Positions 11,312 to 23,187 of a DNA stretch of 64,000 nt are shown here, one piece after another. Each line of letters begins with the position of its first letter. Positions within the stretch are counted from its first letter, which is position 1. The DNA comes from Marasmius tenuissimus (lineage: Eukaryota; Basidiomycota; Agaricomycetes; Agaricales; Marasmiaceae): contig JAQOTA010000016.1 in assembly GCA_029532415.1 (NCBI GenBank), forward strand, positions 1 through 64,000. Direction: 5' to 3'. The position numbers were made by a program, and so were the translations under genes. The notes beneath the pieces were generated by a model. It saw only the letters and a program-made list of their open reading frames with translations. It did not search any database and was not told the DNA's origin.

Positions 11312-12473
11312 CTAGTACACTATTCCGCTCGCGTCTCCTAGTATAAAATTATCGATTAACCTGGTGGAATCCACGAACAGTGCACCGCTCAGGATGACTG
11401 GGCGACCTCCTCTTCCAGTACTAGTCTCCTCTGCGCCCAACACCTCGAGTTCTTTTGCATCATTCATCTCAATGTAGTCCAGCCTGATATCGACCTTCAA
11501 TCCTCGCTCTTGGGCATCCTTTTTCCGCTGCTCGATCAAAGATACCGCACGTTCTATGCATCCGGCCTTGTTTACACCCCGTTTCCAGGCCTCTTGGGCA
11601 ACGCTGAGAGCATCGAAAAGAGAGGGAGCAATTCGCCCGCCGTCCGAAGAGAGGTAGACATTCCGAGAGGAGAGTGCCAACCCCGAAGTTGGATCGCGAG
11701 CAGTTGGGACGATGTGAAGGTTCTGGGGTGTTGGGTGAGAAAGGAGAAGGTCCGTTGTGAGGCGACGAAGTAACAGAGCTTGCTGAATGTCTTTTTGACC
11801 AAAATATGCACGAGTAGGCTGTAAGTGTTCGATCTAAGCAATCGGTAGCTCGATGGAATGTTTCGCACTCACCTCGACGGCATTGAACAGTTTTGTTACG
11901 ACGGTTGCGACACCCCTGAAGAACGTCGGTCTACTCTTGCCCTCCATTTGGTCGCTATAGCCTTTTATTTCGACGAAAGTGCCCTTCTGTTCTGCGACAG
12001 TTTGTGTTATTCCCGATGGGTACATCTCGTGGACTGAAGGAAGGAATATTGCGGACGGTTGACGAGTTTGACCGTCAGTCATCGAGTGCTTCATTTGACA
12101 GAGGAGTTCTATATCTCTCGGAAGGGTACGAGGGTATGTCGCCAGATCTTCATGGGGTGCAAATTGCGCTGGGTTTACGAATATGGAGAGAACTGTGAGG
12201 TCGTTCTCCATTAAAGACCTATTTACTGCAGGCGGAATGAGTCAAGTCCAAGACTAGAGTCCTGTAGTACGCACCAAGACTCAAATGACCGTCGTGAAGA
12301 GCACCCATTGTAGGAACAAAGCCCACAGATTTTTTCGTATCGAATGCCGAACGTCTCCATGTACGGTATGACTCGACTGAGGTGAAGATGGGAATTGGGG
12401 ATGGTGGTAGAGAGACTGTCATTGGCCTCGTCAGGAAAGCTCTATGACACAGACGAGATCGGGGGGAAAGCAT
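11312..12473 (-). CDS. PAN6: Pantoate-beta-alanine ligase (pantothenate synthetase)
   Basis: The enzyme joins pantoate and beta-alanine using ATP, the last step of pantothenate synthesis and the entry to coenzyme A. Exons read from the 5' end are 12473-12275, 12225-11873 and 11818-11312, closing in phase to 352 residues. The nucleotide-binding HxGH motif appears in PTMGALHDGHLSL. Further family marks are SIFVNPAQFAPHEDL, TFFRGVATVVTKLFN, AYFGQKDIQQALLLRR and ALSSRNVYLS. Length exceeds the bacterial enzyme by loops usual in fungi. No clear targeting peptide is seen. It lies head to tail behind GCN1 on the minus strand and converges on VPS9. Confidence 0.95.
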
Positions 12474-12657
12474 AAGCTTTGGAGGTCCTGAGTTCCATGT
12501 TATTGCTCGGTGAAAGTTGTGCTGACGGCGGTTCCGATGTCAGCTCATCCGGATCACGACATTCGATAAGATAATCAGATCTCAAAATGAATTCGGCATC
12601 TTCGGCAGTTTCGATGTAAACTAGGTTCGAAGTCTAGCAGAGTCTGGCTTAGTTCCC

Positions 12658-15600
12658 CTATGAGTTCTGCAGTAAATCTCTCGCTTCCCGTGCAGGTCGT
12701 CCGACATCAGGCCTATCACTGGCAGCACTCTCCTGAATCTTCTTAGCAACCTTCGGCATCAGCCCAAGCTTTTCAAATACTAGGTCACCCTTTTCGGGAG
12801 CTTCTGACCATGCCTCGATGACTCCCAGAAGGACATGAGAGGACATGACACTCGGCGGGGTGCCCCCAACAAGATAAGACCTATCGGGGGCAGTTAGCGA
12901 AGGAAGTATGTTAGTCGGAGCACACATACTCGATAACTGGACGCAACACGTCCGGGAAGATTGACAAGGAAACGACCAGCGCCGCGACCGAAGGAGCGTA
13001 GGGCTCTGTGGAGCGTGTTGAGCCACTGTACACATTAAAAATATAGAACATACCATCGTAGCTCTTCTCCCTGAAGGCGTCGCTAACGAGCTCAGCGCAT
13101 GCTTCCCTGGCCTTCTCTCCAACATTTTCGCCTGCTCCTTTAACCACCTTGGCTAGAGCCAAGGTCAGACTAGCGGCAATAGGGTCCTCTGCAGTCTTGA
13201 TACCACCAATCAGCTCTGTTACCACAGGGTCCACACGGGGCTGGTTGCGCATCAATACGCCCAAAGCCGCCGCCGCCTTGTTTCTGACGTTGACTGACGA
13301 AGGATCCGCGGCACTCTTCATGAATGTTCTTTGCAACTGTGGGAAGAACGGTTTGACGAAAAGCGGAATCCTTTCTAGCATGCTCATGAGTGCGCTCAGA
13401 ATGCCAGTCTTGACTGCGGGAGGATATGTGGTTGCTTGTGTCGCAACCCTGATAAGCGGACCAGTGAACGGCACGACAAATGGCTTGAACGCATCGGAAG
13501 ATGTTCGTTCGACGAGGTCACCAATTGCGTATGCCGCCGCCTCTCGCTGCTCGTTGCTTCCTGTCGTGAGACCAGCGATGATGATGGGCACCGTGGGCGC
13601 AATACCTTTAGGAAGGCTAAACCCTGGCACGTCGACGTGTTGTCCAGCAATGCCAGTCGATTCGATGGTCCTGCGAAGGGGTACAACGAGGGGCTCCAGT
13701 TCGTCTTTGGGGATCGATTTGACGAAAGTGTCGAGAGCGCGTTGGGCAGCTGTATGAACATCGACGTTGGAATCTTCCATGGAAGAGACAAGTTGCCGGA
13801 TCCAGTCAACGCGATAGAGGGAGGAATCCATCTCCGATTCTTCGCAGAACAGAATGAAGAAATCAAAGGCGCTGACTCGACGTTTCGGGGTATCGTGCTT
13901 CGCCCTTGAGGCTAGTCAGCATTTTCGTCTACACACGTAGCATCACCGCACTCACCATCCGAGGAGGGTCATCATCAGCGTGTTTAGACCTTCCGCGTCG
14001 CTTATAGAGGCAAGTAATGCCCGCAGAGCCTCGTCAACTGCAGTCTCGAGCTCCTCGTCTTCGTTCTCCTCCACTACTTTGACCAAAGAGTTCAGGATGA
14101 CCATGAGGCGCTTGCTCAGAGCATTCCCGGCCACCGTGACGAGAGCTGCGAGGGCGCGTGCGTTGAAGACGGTCATCGGAGTGGCGGTCAGTGTCGGTAT
14201 AAGGACCGGGAATACAGTAGATGCGCGGACCTAGATTGATAGTTTCAGCGTCTTGAAGAGTTATACGGAGTTATTGAGATGTAACCTACACTCATCACCT
14301 CCCTCAAAGCCTCCAGAGCCGTTCCCGATCCCTTCCCTGGCTGACGGAGAGCTTCCAGGAGGGTAGGAATGGTCTGGTCGATAGCCTTGGCACCAATGTA
14401 CTCTTGGAGTATGTCGAATGCCCTCGCTGCCGCAGAACGAACGTTGGCTTCGTCGTCGACAAGACAGGCCCGCACAATGGAGATGATCTCGGTCTCGTGA
14501 TCTTCTCGCTGAGTATCTGTTGTGTTTTCCCTAATGAGAATAATGTCAGGAACGATCCACACAACTGAAGGAGAACAGCAACACGGACATAACTTCGCAC
14601 AAGGCCAGGCAAACCCCCTCTCTAGCTCTCGGGACAGTAGATGATGCCTTTGTCTTGAACATTGGCATCATTTCTCCAACAATACGCTCTCCGAATTTGC
14701 GACACAGTTCCGCGATGGTTCGTCCTGCTGTCTGTGGATGAGGCGATCAGTTATTGGTAAGGTACCATCTCATGGAACCTACCTCTGACTGTTCGAACTC
14801 CTCACTGGAAATCAAAGAGATAACCTGGTTGATCAGCTCTGGAAGAATCTCGCGCACTGTCAAAGCAATAGCATTAGCAACCGGCCAGTAGGTTTCCATT
14901 AATTGACGTGTACCTGTTCGAGGAGTATTGTGTACGAGTGCCTTCCAGATCTGGATCGATGCTTGACGGACGGTGGCAACACCATCTTGCCTGACGAGGT
15001 AGAGGGATCCCAGCAAGCGGTCACGGCGTTCAACGCCAAGGACCTCGGTGAGTGCACGGCGAGAGGTTTCCGCAGTCGCAGCTTCGGCCTCGGCCTCTTC
15101 TTCATCATCCATATCGGAGGGCTTGCCAGAAATACCAGAGACCTTGAACATCAACTCTCCGACCAAGGTGATCGAAGCATGCTGCCATGATGACTTAGCG
15201 ACACGAGAAAGAGAAGAGACTAATAAACGCCACCTACACGTATACGCCATCCTGGGTTGAACATTCCTTGCTCTAGTTCGGGCAACAGTAAATCGATTGC
15301 CTTGTTGGAATAATTGGTAATGACCATTCTCCCAGCCCGCATCGCGGCGTCGCGCACGTATTCTTCGGTGTCCGAAAGACCATTAAGGATGGGAGAGATA
15401 ATCTTTGGCAGATGAGGCTGGAATCGAGTACCGAAGGTTGCCGGTAAGAAGACAAGAAGGGACATGAACCCTTCTCGGACAGTGGCACGCGGTGACTGAG
15501 CGTTCGCGATAATATCAGGAAGCAATCCTTCGAGGCGCTCCATACCGAGACCCGAAAGTACCTCACTCAAGCCTTGAGCGGCACCTTGCCTATCTACGCC

Positions 15601-18600
15601 AGAGGTGTCGGTCTTCAATATGCGCAGCAGTCCCGGCACAAGATCAGGGAAGTTCACTTCTCCCAGACGCTCCACGAGTGTGCCGAGAGATTTTGCGGCG
15701 GTCGCTCGGGCTTCTGGGACTGGATCGACTAGAACGACGTGAACAAGAGGTAAGAGCTGTGATAGGTAGGGAATGAAGTCCTTGGAGTCCGTTAGGGAGG
15801 CTAAATTTCCGACAATTTGGGCGGCCTTCTTCTTTGTGTCGGCACCCCTCTCCCTCAAGCCTCGATCGACAATGGGAATAACCTGGCAAATCTCAATCAG
15901 CGTGGTGTTCAGAGTGGCGTCACAAAAAACACCCACAAGTGCCAAAGACGAATGGTCAATATAGTGCATGAACGAGGTTTTGAGAAGCCCGCTGAGAGCA
16001 TTCGGTGTCTTGGCGGGATCAACCAACGCCTTCAGGAGCACCGGGACCAGTGACTGAATCTCAGGATTGCTGATTACTTCACCGAACTGCTTCAAACTTT
16101 TGTTGGCTGCAGCTCGAACCTGAGCATGCGAATCCGTCAAGACGCCGGTCAGGCGTGGAATGACAATAGGGAGGGAGACGGAAAGCTGCCGAGGGGAACA
16201 GTACGCCATCATTCCCAGGAGTTCGATTGAACCCTTCTTGGAACGCCACTGCTTTTCGTCGAGACCGGAAAGAAGTGAGGGAAGAATGAGCTTGACTCCG
16301 TACGCCGATAACCGGCTCATGATGACTCGGGCAGCATCTTGTGTGGCCTCACGGACGTCTGTTGAGGAGTCGCCAAAAGAAGCCAGCAAAAGGGGAAGGA
16401 CATAAACGATATATGGTTCGAACAAGCGGTTGAGTGTGCTTGACATCGTCTCGAAGGCAAACATGACCCCCTGTCGTGGTTCATATCGTTTCTTGTCTTC
16501 CGTAGCTTCTCTGAGTCGCCGTATTATGTTGAATTCCTTCATCCCGGTGATACCCGTTCCTCGGATGACTCCAGCCAGCCCATATGCAGCACCCCGGCGA
16601 GTGCCATACTTCGGGGAGTTGAGAAGATCATCGAACAGGCTGTCGACAAGGGGTGGGAGCTTCGCTTTCATCAGCTTTGCAAGAGGGGAAAGGCACTCTG
16701 ACACGGCAATCTGGACTTGTTCGGAAGGCGTCTTCAGCGCCTCTACTAAACGATCGACGATGGACGATATGCGAGAGTCCGATGGGTCCAAGTGACGCGC
16801 AACCCTTCCGAGGAAGATAACAACGGCCTCTTTGATCTGATCCCCGGTCTCTGTGGCCGGACTGGGTTTACTGAGATGATCTTCAAACATGGTAACGAGA
16901 GAGGCGATACATGAGGCACCGTGGAGGTCGATTATGGTGGTACCAGCTGATAGCATGATGCCGCGAACCTGTGGTGCCCGATCACCGAGAGCTTCATCCT
17001 CAATGAGGAACCGGAAGAATGGCGGTACGGCGGCTTCTGTGAAAAAGGGAGCGAGTGACTCGAAGGTTGCAGCAGTTGCGGCTCTTGCTTGCCAAGGATC
17101 GGAACGTTCTAGACTTCGTGCAATAACCATACCCTGCACGCATAGTCAGATGAGCGAATTGAAACTAAAAGTCAATGGAACTCACATAGTCGTCGTATTC
17201 TGGGGCGAGAATCTTGGCCTGAAGGCGAAGATATAAGAACAGTGTCTGGGGCGCTAAGATGCGTAACGCCCTCTTACCTTATCTCTATAATACTCCTGCA
17301 AAGCAGCAATTGTGTCACTAATACTCTGTGGCCAAGTTTCCACGGCTTCTCCAATGGCCGCTGCAGTGCTGGAACGGACGTAAGCATTGTCATGTTCTGT
17401 ATATCGTTAGCTAATGGTCTCATAAAGAGGAAAGGTACGCACCCAGAAAAGGGAGTAACCTCTTAAGGAAGTTCTGCGGTACATCCAGGCCATTGTCGTC
17501 CCAAACGTGACGAGCCAAACGTGCGTTTTGTTCGTCGTCATCGTGACATGCAATCCAGAGTTCCGGGGACCAGTCAAGTTCGGTAAGATCGAAAGGCTAA
17601 GAACAAGTATGGTTAATATGCACCAAACATCTGACAACAAAGGAGGAGTACCTGCAAGGCCTGTAGGCAGGAGTTCCGTGCGTACACTTCCTGATACAGA
17701 GTCCCACGTAGAAGCGCGTCGATTTCCTTCCGTGTCGCGGAGCTCTGAATCGCTTCGCCTAGTTCTACGAGGGTTGACGACGACTCTTTGCTCAGTTTCG
17801 GTTGTAAACGAACGAGATGAATCAGGAGCTCAATTGTTTCGGTGCGAGGGAAAGCGGGATCCGCAACTTGGGGGCCCATTAGATTATGGCATATAAAACG
17901 GAGATCAAGAGAACACGCACACTCTCCGCAATGGAACTTAATGATATCCTGGGACAGAGCCAATTGTTCGAGAGTTTCCTCGGGATCTTCTGTAGGAAGG
18001 CCTCCCTGCAATACCACATGTCGGAGCAGAGGGAAGAGATACGAAAAGGTTGACGAATCAAAAGCAACCTGCTCAGATAGGTACCGAAGACGATGCAAAA
18101 CACGAAGGACGAGTTCTGGGATCAAAGATGATTGATGAGTTAACCAATGCGACATGCTCATGTAGCAACTGTCACATACGACTGAGAGGTTCAGCTTGTA
18201 GTTCCTCTGGTGTCACATTCGGGCGCAAGCATCGCAGAACCGCGATGCCCATCCATTTACGGAACGTGTCCAGCCGTTCAGAACAACATTGTGCGAGCGC
18301 CTGTAGTTCAGAAGGACGTTGTTAGTTTGGCAGAGAAACTAAGTTGAGAATTTTTCGTACCAGGTAGGTCTCGAATGCAGCCTGACCGCATAGGAGGGAG
18401 CCCTTATCCAAAGCGCCATCCAGAAGCAGCGAAACGACAGTGGAGATATAGACTCGGAATTCGGGAACATATGCATCGATGAGACTTCTGACAAGACTGA
18501 GCCCGCGTTCAAGATTGGACTGGATCAATGCCACCCGTTTGCGAATATCAGCCTCCTTCGCAAGTTGGGCGTTGACTGCGGTTTGTTGCTGCTTTGTGAG

Positions 18601-21600
18601 GGTGACTGTGTTCATAGCCTTCTTATTTGCCAATGATTTTCTGATATCTGCCTCCCACTGCGCGATCTCTGCATCCTTTCCTTTCCTGGGCTGAGCATCA
18701 CCCTTTGTGTTCGACAGAACTGCAGAGTTTTGAGGTATGCGTGAAGAGTAGCTGTGAGGAAGTACATACCATCAACATAAGTGGTTCCCTCCGGTGTAGA
18801 CCAGACTCCAAAGTCGAATTCTGTCAGCGAGTTGACTGCGTCAGGGCTCATATCTTGTTTGAGTTGATCCATAACACGGGGGAGGACAACTTCGGGAGCA
18901 ACAAAGGCCAAGGTCGTAGTAGCACGGTAAGCTGCTTCAGGAAACCCCGCCTGTCGGTGCACATGAGTGAAACGTGGAAACAAGGACACAAAATAAGAAG
19001 AGGGTACCGGCGCAATGGGGACGGAATTGTCAAGGATAAGTTGGAAGAGGTCGTTCAAGTTCCTCATAACCAGTTCTCGAGGGTCGCACGCTGCTTTCTG
19101 ACAAACATCGATCCAAGTCTGCCTCGAGCTTCCCGCTGGATAATCAAGTCAGTAGATATGATTGAAGGTTGTGTACATCACTCACAGACTAGCCGATGAT
19201 GAGCGAGAACCAAACCTTTGACAACCGTCTCCTCTCGCGTTTCGATGTCGAGTTCGTGGCTGGAAGGAACCACACTTAGGAGGAAACTCGAGACCCTTGC
19301 GTTATTCGTAGACTCAGCCGCGTCGCTCGAGGTAGTAGAGCGCGCCAACAAGGCTGTTATGGCATCGTGGGCCATTTGGTTCACGAGTTTGGGGTGTAGA
19401 ACAGCGGTATTTTCGAGAGCGGTAAGTGTATTCCTTCTAGTGTCCGATGATACACCGTTCACGGCGAGATGGAGGAAAACTGATCCCAACTGCGTCCTGT
19501 ATAGTGAGGTCATACGGCTGTATTCGCACGTCTGGCTCGATGTACTCACCTTAACGACTCGTTCTTAGACACCTCCTTTTTAAAGAAAAGCAAAGCAGCG
19601 TCGCTCGCTCTCAAAAGCCAGGTTTCATCTTCTAGGTCGGATATCTTCTGGTAGACTTTCTCCCATACCAAAAATGAAGGCTTGCTTCCGGCCGTCCCCA
19701 CAGATTGTATGGTAGCGTTTTTCGAGACCACGTCATCTGGAAAAGGTAAATATGATGAAGAGTGTCAGGTAAAAGCAAGCGTGCGTACCGAATGCCCCGG
19801 ATTTTGAGAAAGGGCCCAAAAGAATAGCAAGGGCTACGTAGGCTTCCAAGGGGCCCGTTGTAGCAGAAGCGGAAGCGATGTTCTTCAGACTGGCTTCGAA
19901 TGAGGGAAGAATAGTCCTCCCAAAATCCACAGTAGCTTTGGGAATGGTCGTATCTCCATTCTGAGAATCCCAAATTGCACCGCCTGACAGTAACGAGAAC
20001 GCTTTCCTCACCGGAGGCTTCAAACTTCCCATCTCCTTAGCTATCAAGGTACTAACGTCCTTTGGTAATGAAACATCGTTCTTGAGTAAATATCCTATGT
20101 GCGGTGCAAGAGATTTGGCTATGACACCAATGGCTCCCTCGTGTGTCTCTTTGCCCAATAATGGTGTTGATGTTTCTACGAGCGTTGGTGAAACTTCTTT
20201 CGAGGGTGGAACATTGGCGAGCATTGAAAAGAGGGCAATCCTGTGATCGGGGCCGGTTGTTTTGCCCGTTTTTGGGAGGGCAAGTAGTTCCGTCACGGCG
20301 AGTCGAAGATGGCTCTCGGTGTTGTTCTTTTTTATGAGGGCCTGGAACAGTGCGATAGAACTTGCGCGGACGGTGGCATTGCTAGATTTGGAGCTGTTAA
20401 CCGCTTGGGTCACGACTCGTTTGAATGAATCGGTTTCCAAAGCTTGTTCGTAGTGTGTGAAAAAGTGGGCGAGAACTAAGACGGACAAAGATGAGCATAA
20501 GGTCGAACGAGGTTGACCGGTACGTGCCATCAAGCGAATGTTCGGGAGATCGAAGAAGTGCCTTTTCCGCGGTGGGCAGAATGGAAGACGAAAAATCATT
20601 TTCAGTAAAGAACACCTGTATAAGGTCGCTGAGAGACGCCTGCCCGACCTAAGTAAGAAAATGAGCCAGTAGTGTCCATTACCCACTCACCAGAACATGG
20701 GGAGGTACGGGTGTTTTCGACATGAGAACGGAGCTTGTGTATAGTGACACGAGCGCATTCTTCAAGTCGACCGGGAGGCGATCTGCAGGTGGTGTGACGA
20801 CGTCCTTAAGTCGTATCAATACACTGACAGAAACGCCTATTAGAGGTATGTGTCGCAGGGGTGATTGTCCAGCCTTGGAAAGGGACAATAGGGTTGAAAT
20901 CACATCAGGTATTCTGGGACCAGCCTGCCCGAGGACGCAAACGAATAAGTAACCCAGGCCGGAGTAGAACAACCGGCCTTACCGATCGAAGGGCGCGACG
21001 AGTGACGACCAAGCCGCCGTTTTTCAGTGAAGGTTTGGCTTGCTGAGAGCTGTACAACATATCCAATAGAATGGCGATTGAGCTGAGGATGGATTTCCAT
21101 GACTGTGACTCCGCAAAGGTAGGATCACTCTGGAGACAGACGGTGTGCAACCCGCAAGCCCAGCTCAGCAAGACGTATAGATTAGACGGAGCATATGAAC
21201 TGCCGATTGAATGGAACTCAACGCAAAATATCGACGCATAGAGAGATTTCACACCTTGAAGAACCACGGCTCGAAAGCTGAGAAACCTCATTCGACAGCC
21301 AGCCCAAAATCTGCTCTGTTACGCCCATCTTCTGCTCATCCTTCGCGCCTTTTTCCGTTTCTCGGAGCTCGTCTGCTCTGACCATCTCCATGCCCACCGA
21401 TTCTACTGCTAACCGCGATGGAGAGTCTGCATATCGCGGATATGTAAGGGTCAAAAGTTTGAACACGTCCAATGTCTGCGATAGATTCAGATCTACAGGT
21501 ACAAAGTCAATTCATACAGAATCTATACATCCTCAGCAACATACCTCCATGTTTTGCCAATGGTAATAGCTCCTCCTTCAGGAATCTAATCCTCACACTC

Positions 21601-21979
21601 GTCCTACTCTCCAGCAGTACATTTTTTGCGAAATCCAAAGATTTCTCCCAATCCTGGAGAACACGATCTCTTTGCCAGACGTATCCTGACACAGAGTCAT
21701 CTTCTCGTTCTGCCCCAGCAGAGGAAAGCCACGATTCTATGGCCGATTTGCTCATAGATTCACTGGCGTCACCGATCCGGGACTTGATCTTCGCGAATGT
21801 GATTTTGCCAGGCAGCGCGTCGATGTACCGTGCTGGAAGGTTTTTATTGTGAGTGTCGAATCATTCAAAAGCCGGAACCGCGTCTGCCTCGATCACGCTC
21901 AAAATTTCTGGGTTTATTTGGATCGGGAGCTGTTACCAAACAAAGAAGTAGGCGCCCACTGGGCGCGGTGGCAAGGCAT
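12658..21979 (-). CDS. GCN1: eIF2-alpha kinase activator Gcn1 (HEAT-repeat translation regulator)
   Basis: Gcn1 binds ribosomes and passes the uncharged-tRNA signal to the kinase Gcn2, which phosphorylates eIF2-alpha. The minus-strand frames from about 21.83 kb down to 12658 form a many-exon gene of roughly 2,600 residues, typical for Gcn1. HEAT repeats run throughout. The largest open stretch (17139-15220) holds the eEF3-like region and the Gcn2-binding segment, seen as NPGWRIR followed across an intron by LVGELMFKVSGISGK and SLYLVRQDGVATVRQASI. The 3' end reads RPVIEY, then MPKVAKKIQES. The 5' end is the weak point: exon 2 starts at 21832 (CA/CGG phase) and the proposed 46-nt first exon from 21979 fits in phase but has no family support. 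A 202-codon antisense frame inside it is a shadow. Confidence 0.92.
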
Positions 21980-23187
21980 CGCGGTTTGCACACAGAATTT
22001 GTAAGCACACGCGAGCGAAAGAAACATGTGAAAGATCGTGAGGTCCCGTTGACGGCCGGAATATCGGCGAAAAGACAGGTAAACCAGTAACGCCCATCAC
22101 ACGTTTTTCGTCGGCGGAGGTATTTTCCTTTCTTTTGCTACGTCTGCTAAGTCGCTGATAACTTCCCTTAGCAGATCTTGCAATGTACGATGAGCTTGGG
22201 TATTGCCCGCCTCGGCTCTTCACGGAAGCCTCATATAGATAGGAAACCGACCCACTCGGACGTACTGTTTGGACGCTGTCAGTTCCCCAACGAATACGGG
22301 GCACCGATGGACATCATTCCGCGATTCGGCTCGAAAACTGGGTGAGGAGAACGCTAGAGACTCAATGCTAAGAGAGTATAAAAGGTGTGTATACTCTCCT
22401 CTATGTACCAACACTCGGCATTTCTGATACCTTTGGCTCCCGGACTTTGCAGACGTAATAACGATTTCCAGAACCAAGGATTGACCGACCTGGGACCTGG
22501 CTTCTCTGTCAGCAACGCTACGGGATTTGGAATAGCACGAAGTTGTGGGGAATACGGTTCCGCACTGTCGGAAATGGCACTAAGGTACGTCTGCTTCTAA
22601 TGACTTCATCCTGTTGATGCAGCTGAATTATTTACTATCCACAGTGGGCCTTGGGGGGAATGGACGCGTTTGAACGCGTTTTGTAAACCACAGCACCATG
22701 TACATAGGAAATCAGGACAATACAAACAATATAACCAAGTTTGAATCATCACACTGAAGCTCAGGATCCCGAGGAAGCAGGCGTGAACGGTCCGCACCAT
22801 CCCTATCAGATCGGTCAAGAAGTTGGATGCAATGGTCAGTCGTTCTTTTGTCCATCTGATATCACAACCCGACGTCGGCTTGTCGTTGTCAGAGAATGTA
22901 GCTGACATCAGACAGAGCCATTGCTCCGAGAGAATCCTTAGGAAGTGGGGTACGGTAAGGTCGGCCAAACGCGACGCGTACGTGTGATGAGACGCGTATA
23001 CGTGAATGTGAACGCGTCGTGTCTGATGGGTCGCGGCTTCATCTCTCAATACCATCCCCAGAACAGAAAACAAAGGCGACTGTGGCATTAATTTCACCAA
23101 GCAAACGGAACAGGTAATACCGACTGACCTGTTTCACTCGATCGTTTCAGCTAGCCTGACACTGACCACTCTCATTCAGAAACAACC
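21980..23187. other. Intergenic region upstream of GCN1 and the transposase, with clustered ACGCGT sites
   Basis: The left part is the upstream region of GCN1; the right part is the 5' flank of the MULE transposase. Five copies of ACGCGT occur at 22664, 22674, 22974, 22992 and 23012. No gene is supported. The 164-codon minus-strand frame at 22606-23100 has no recognisable motifs. Confidence 0.45.

Noticed and set aside
13149..13757. 202-codon plus-strand frame inside GCN1.
   Set aside because: Antisense shadow of a strongly conserved HEAT-repeat exon.
22606..23100. 164-codon minus-strand frame upstream of the transposase.
   Set aside because: No recognisable motif, and it overlaps the ACGCGT-rich flank. 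Probably fortuitous.
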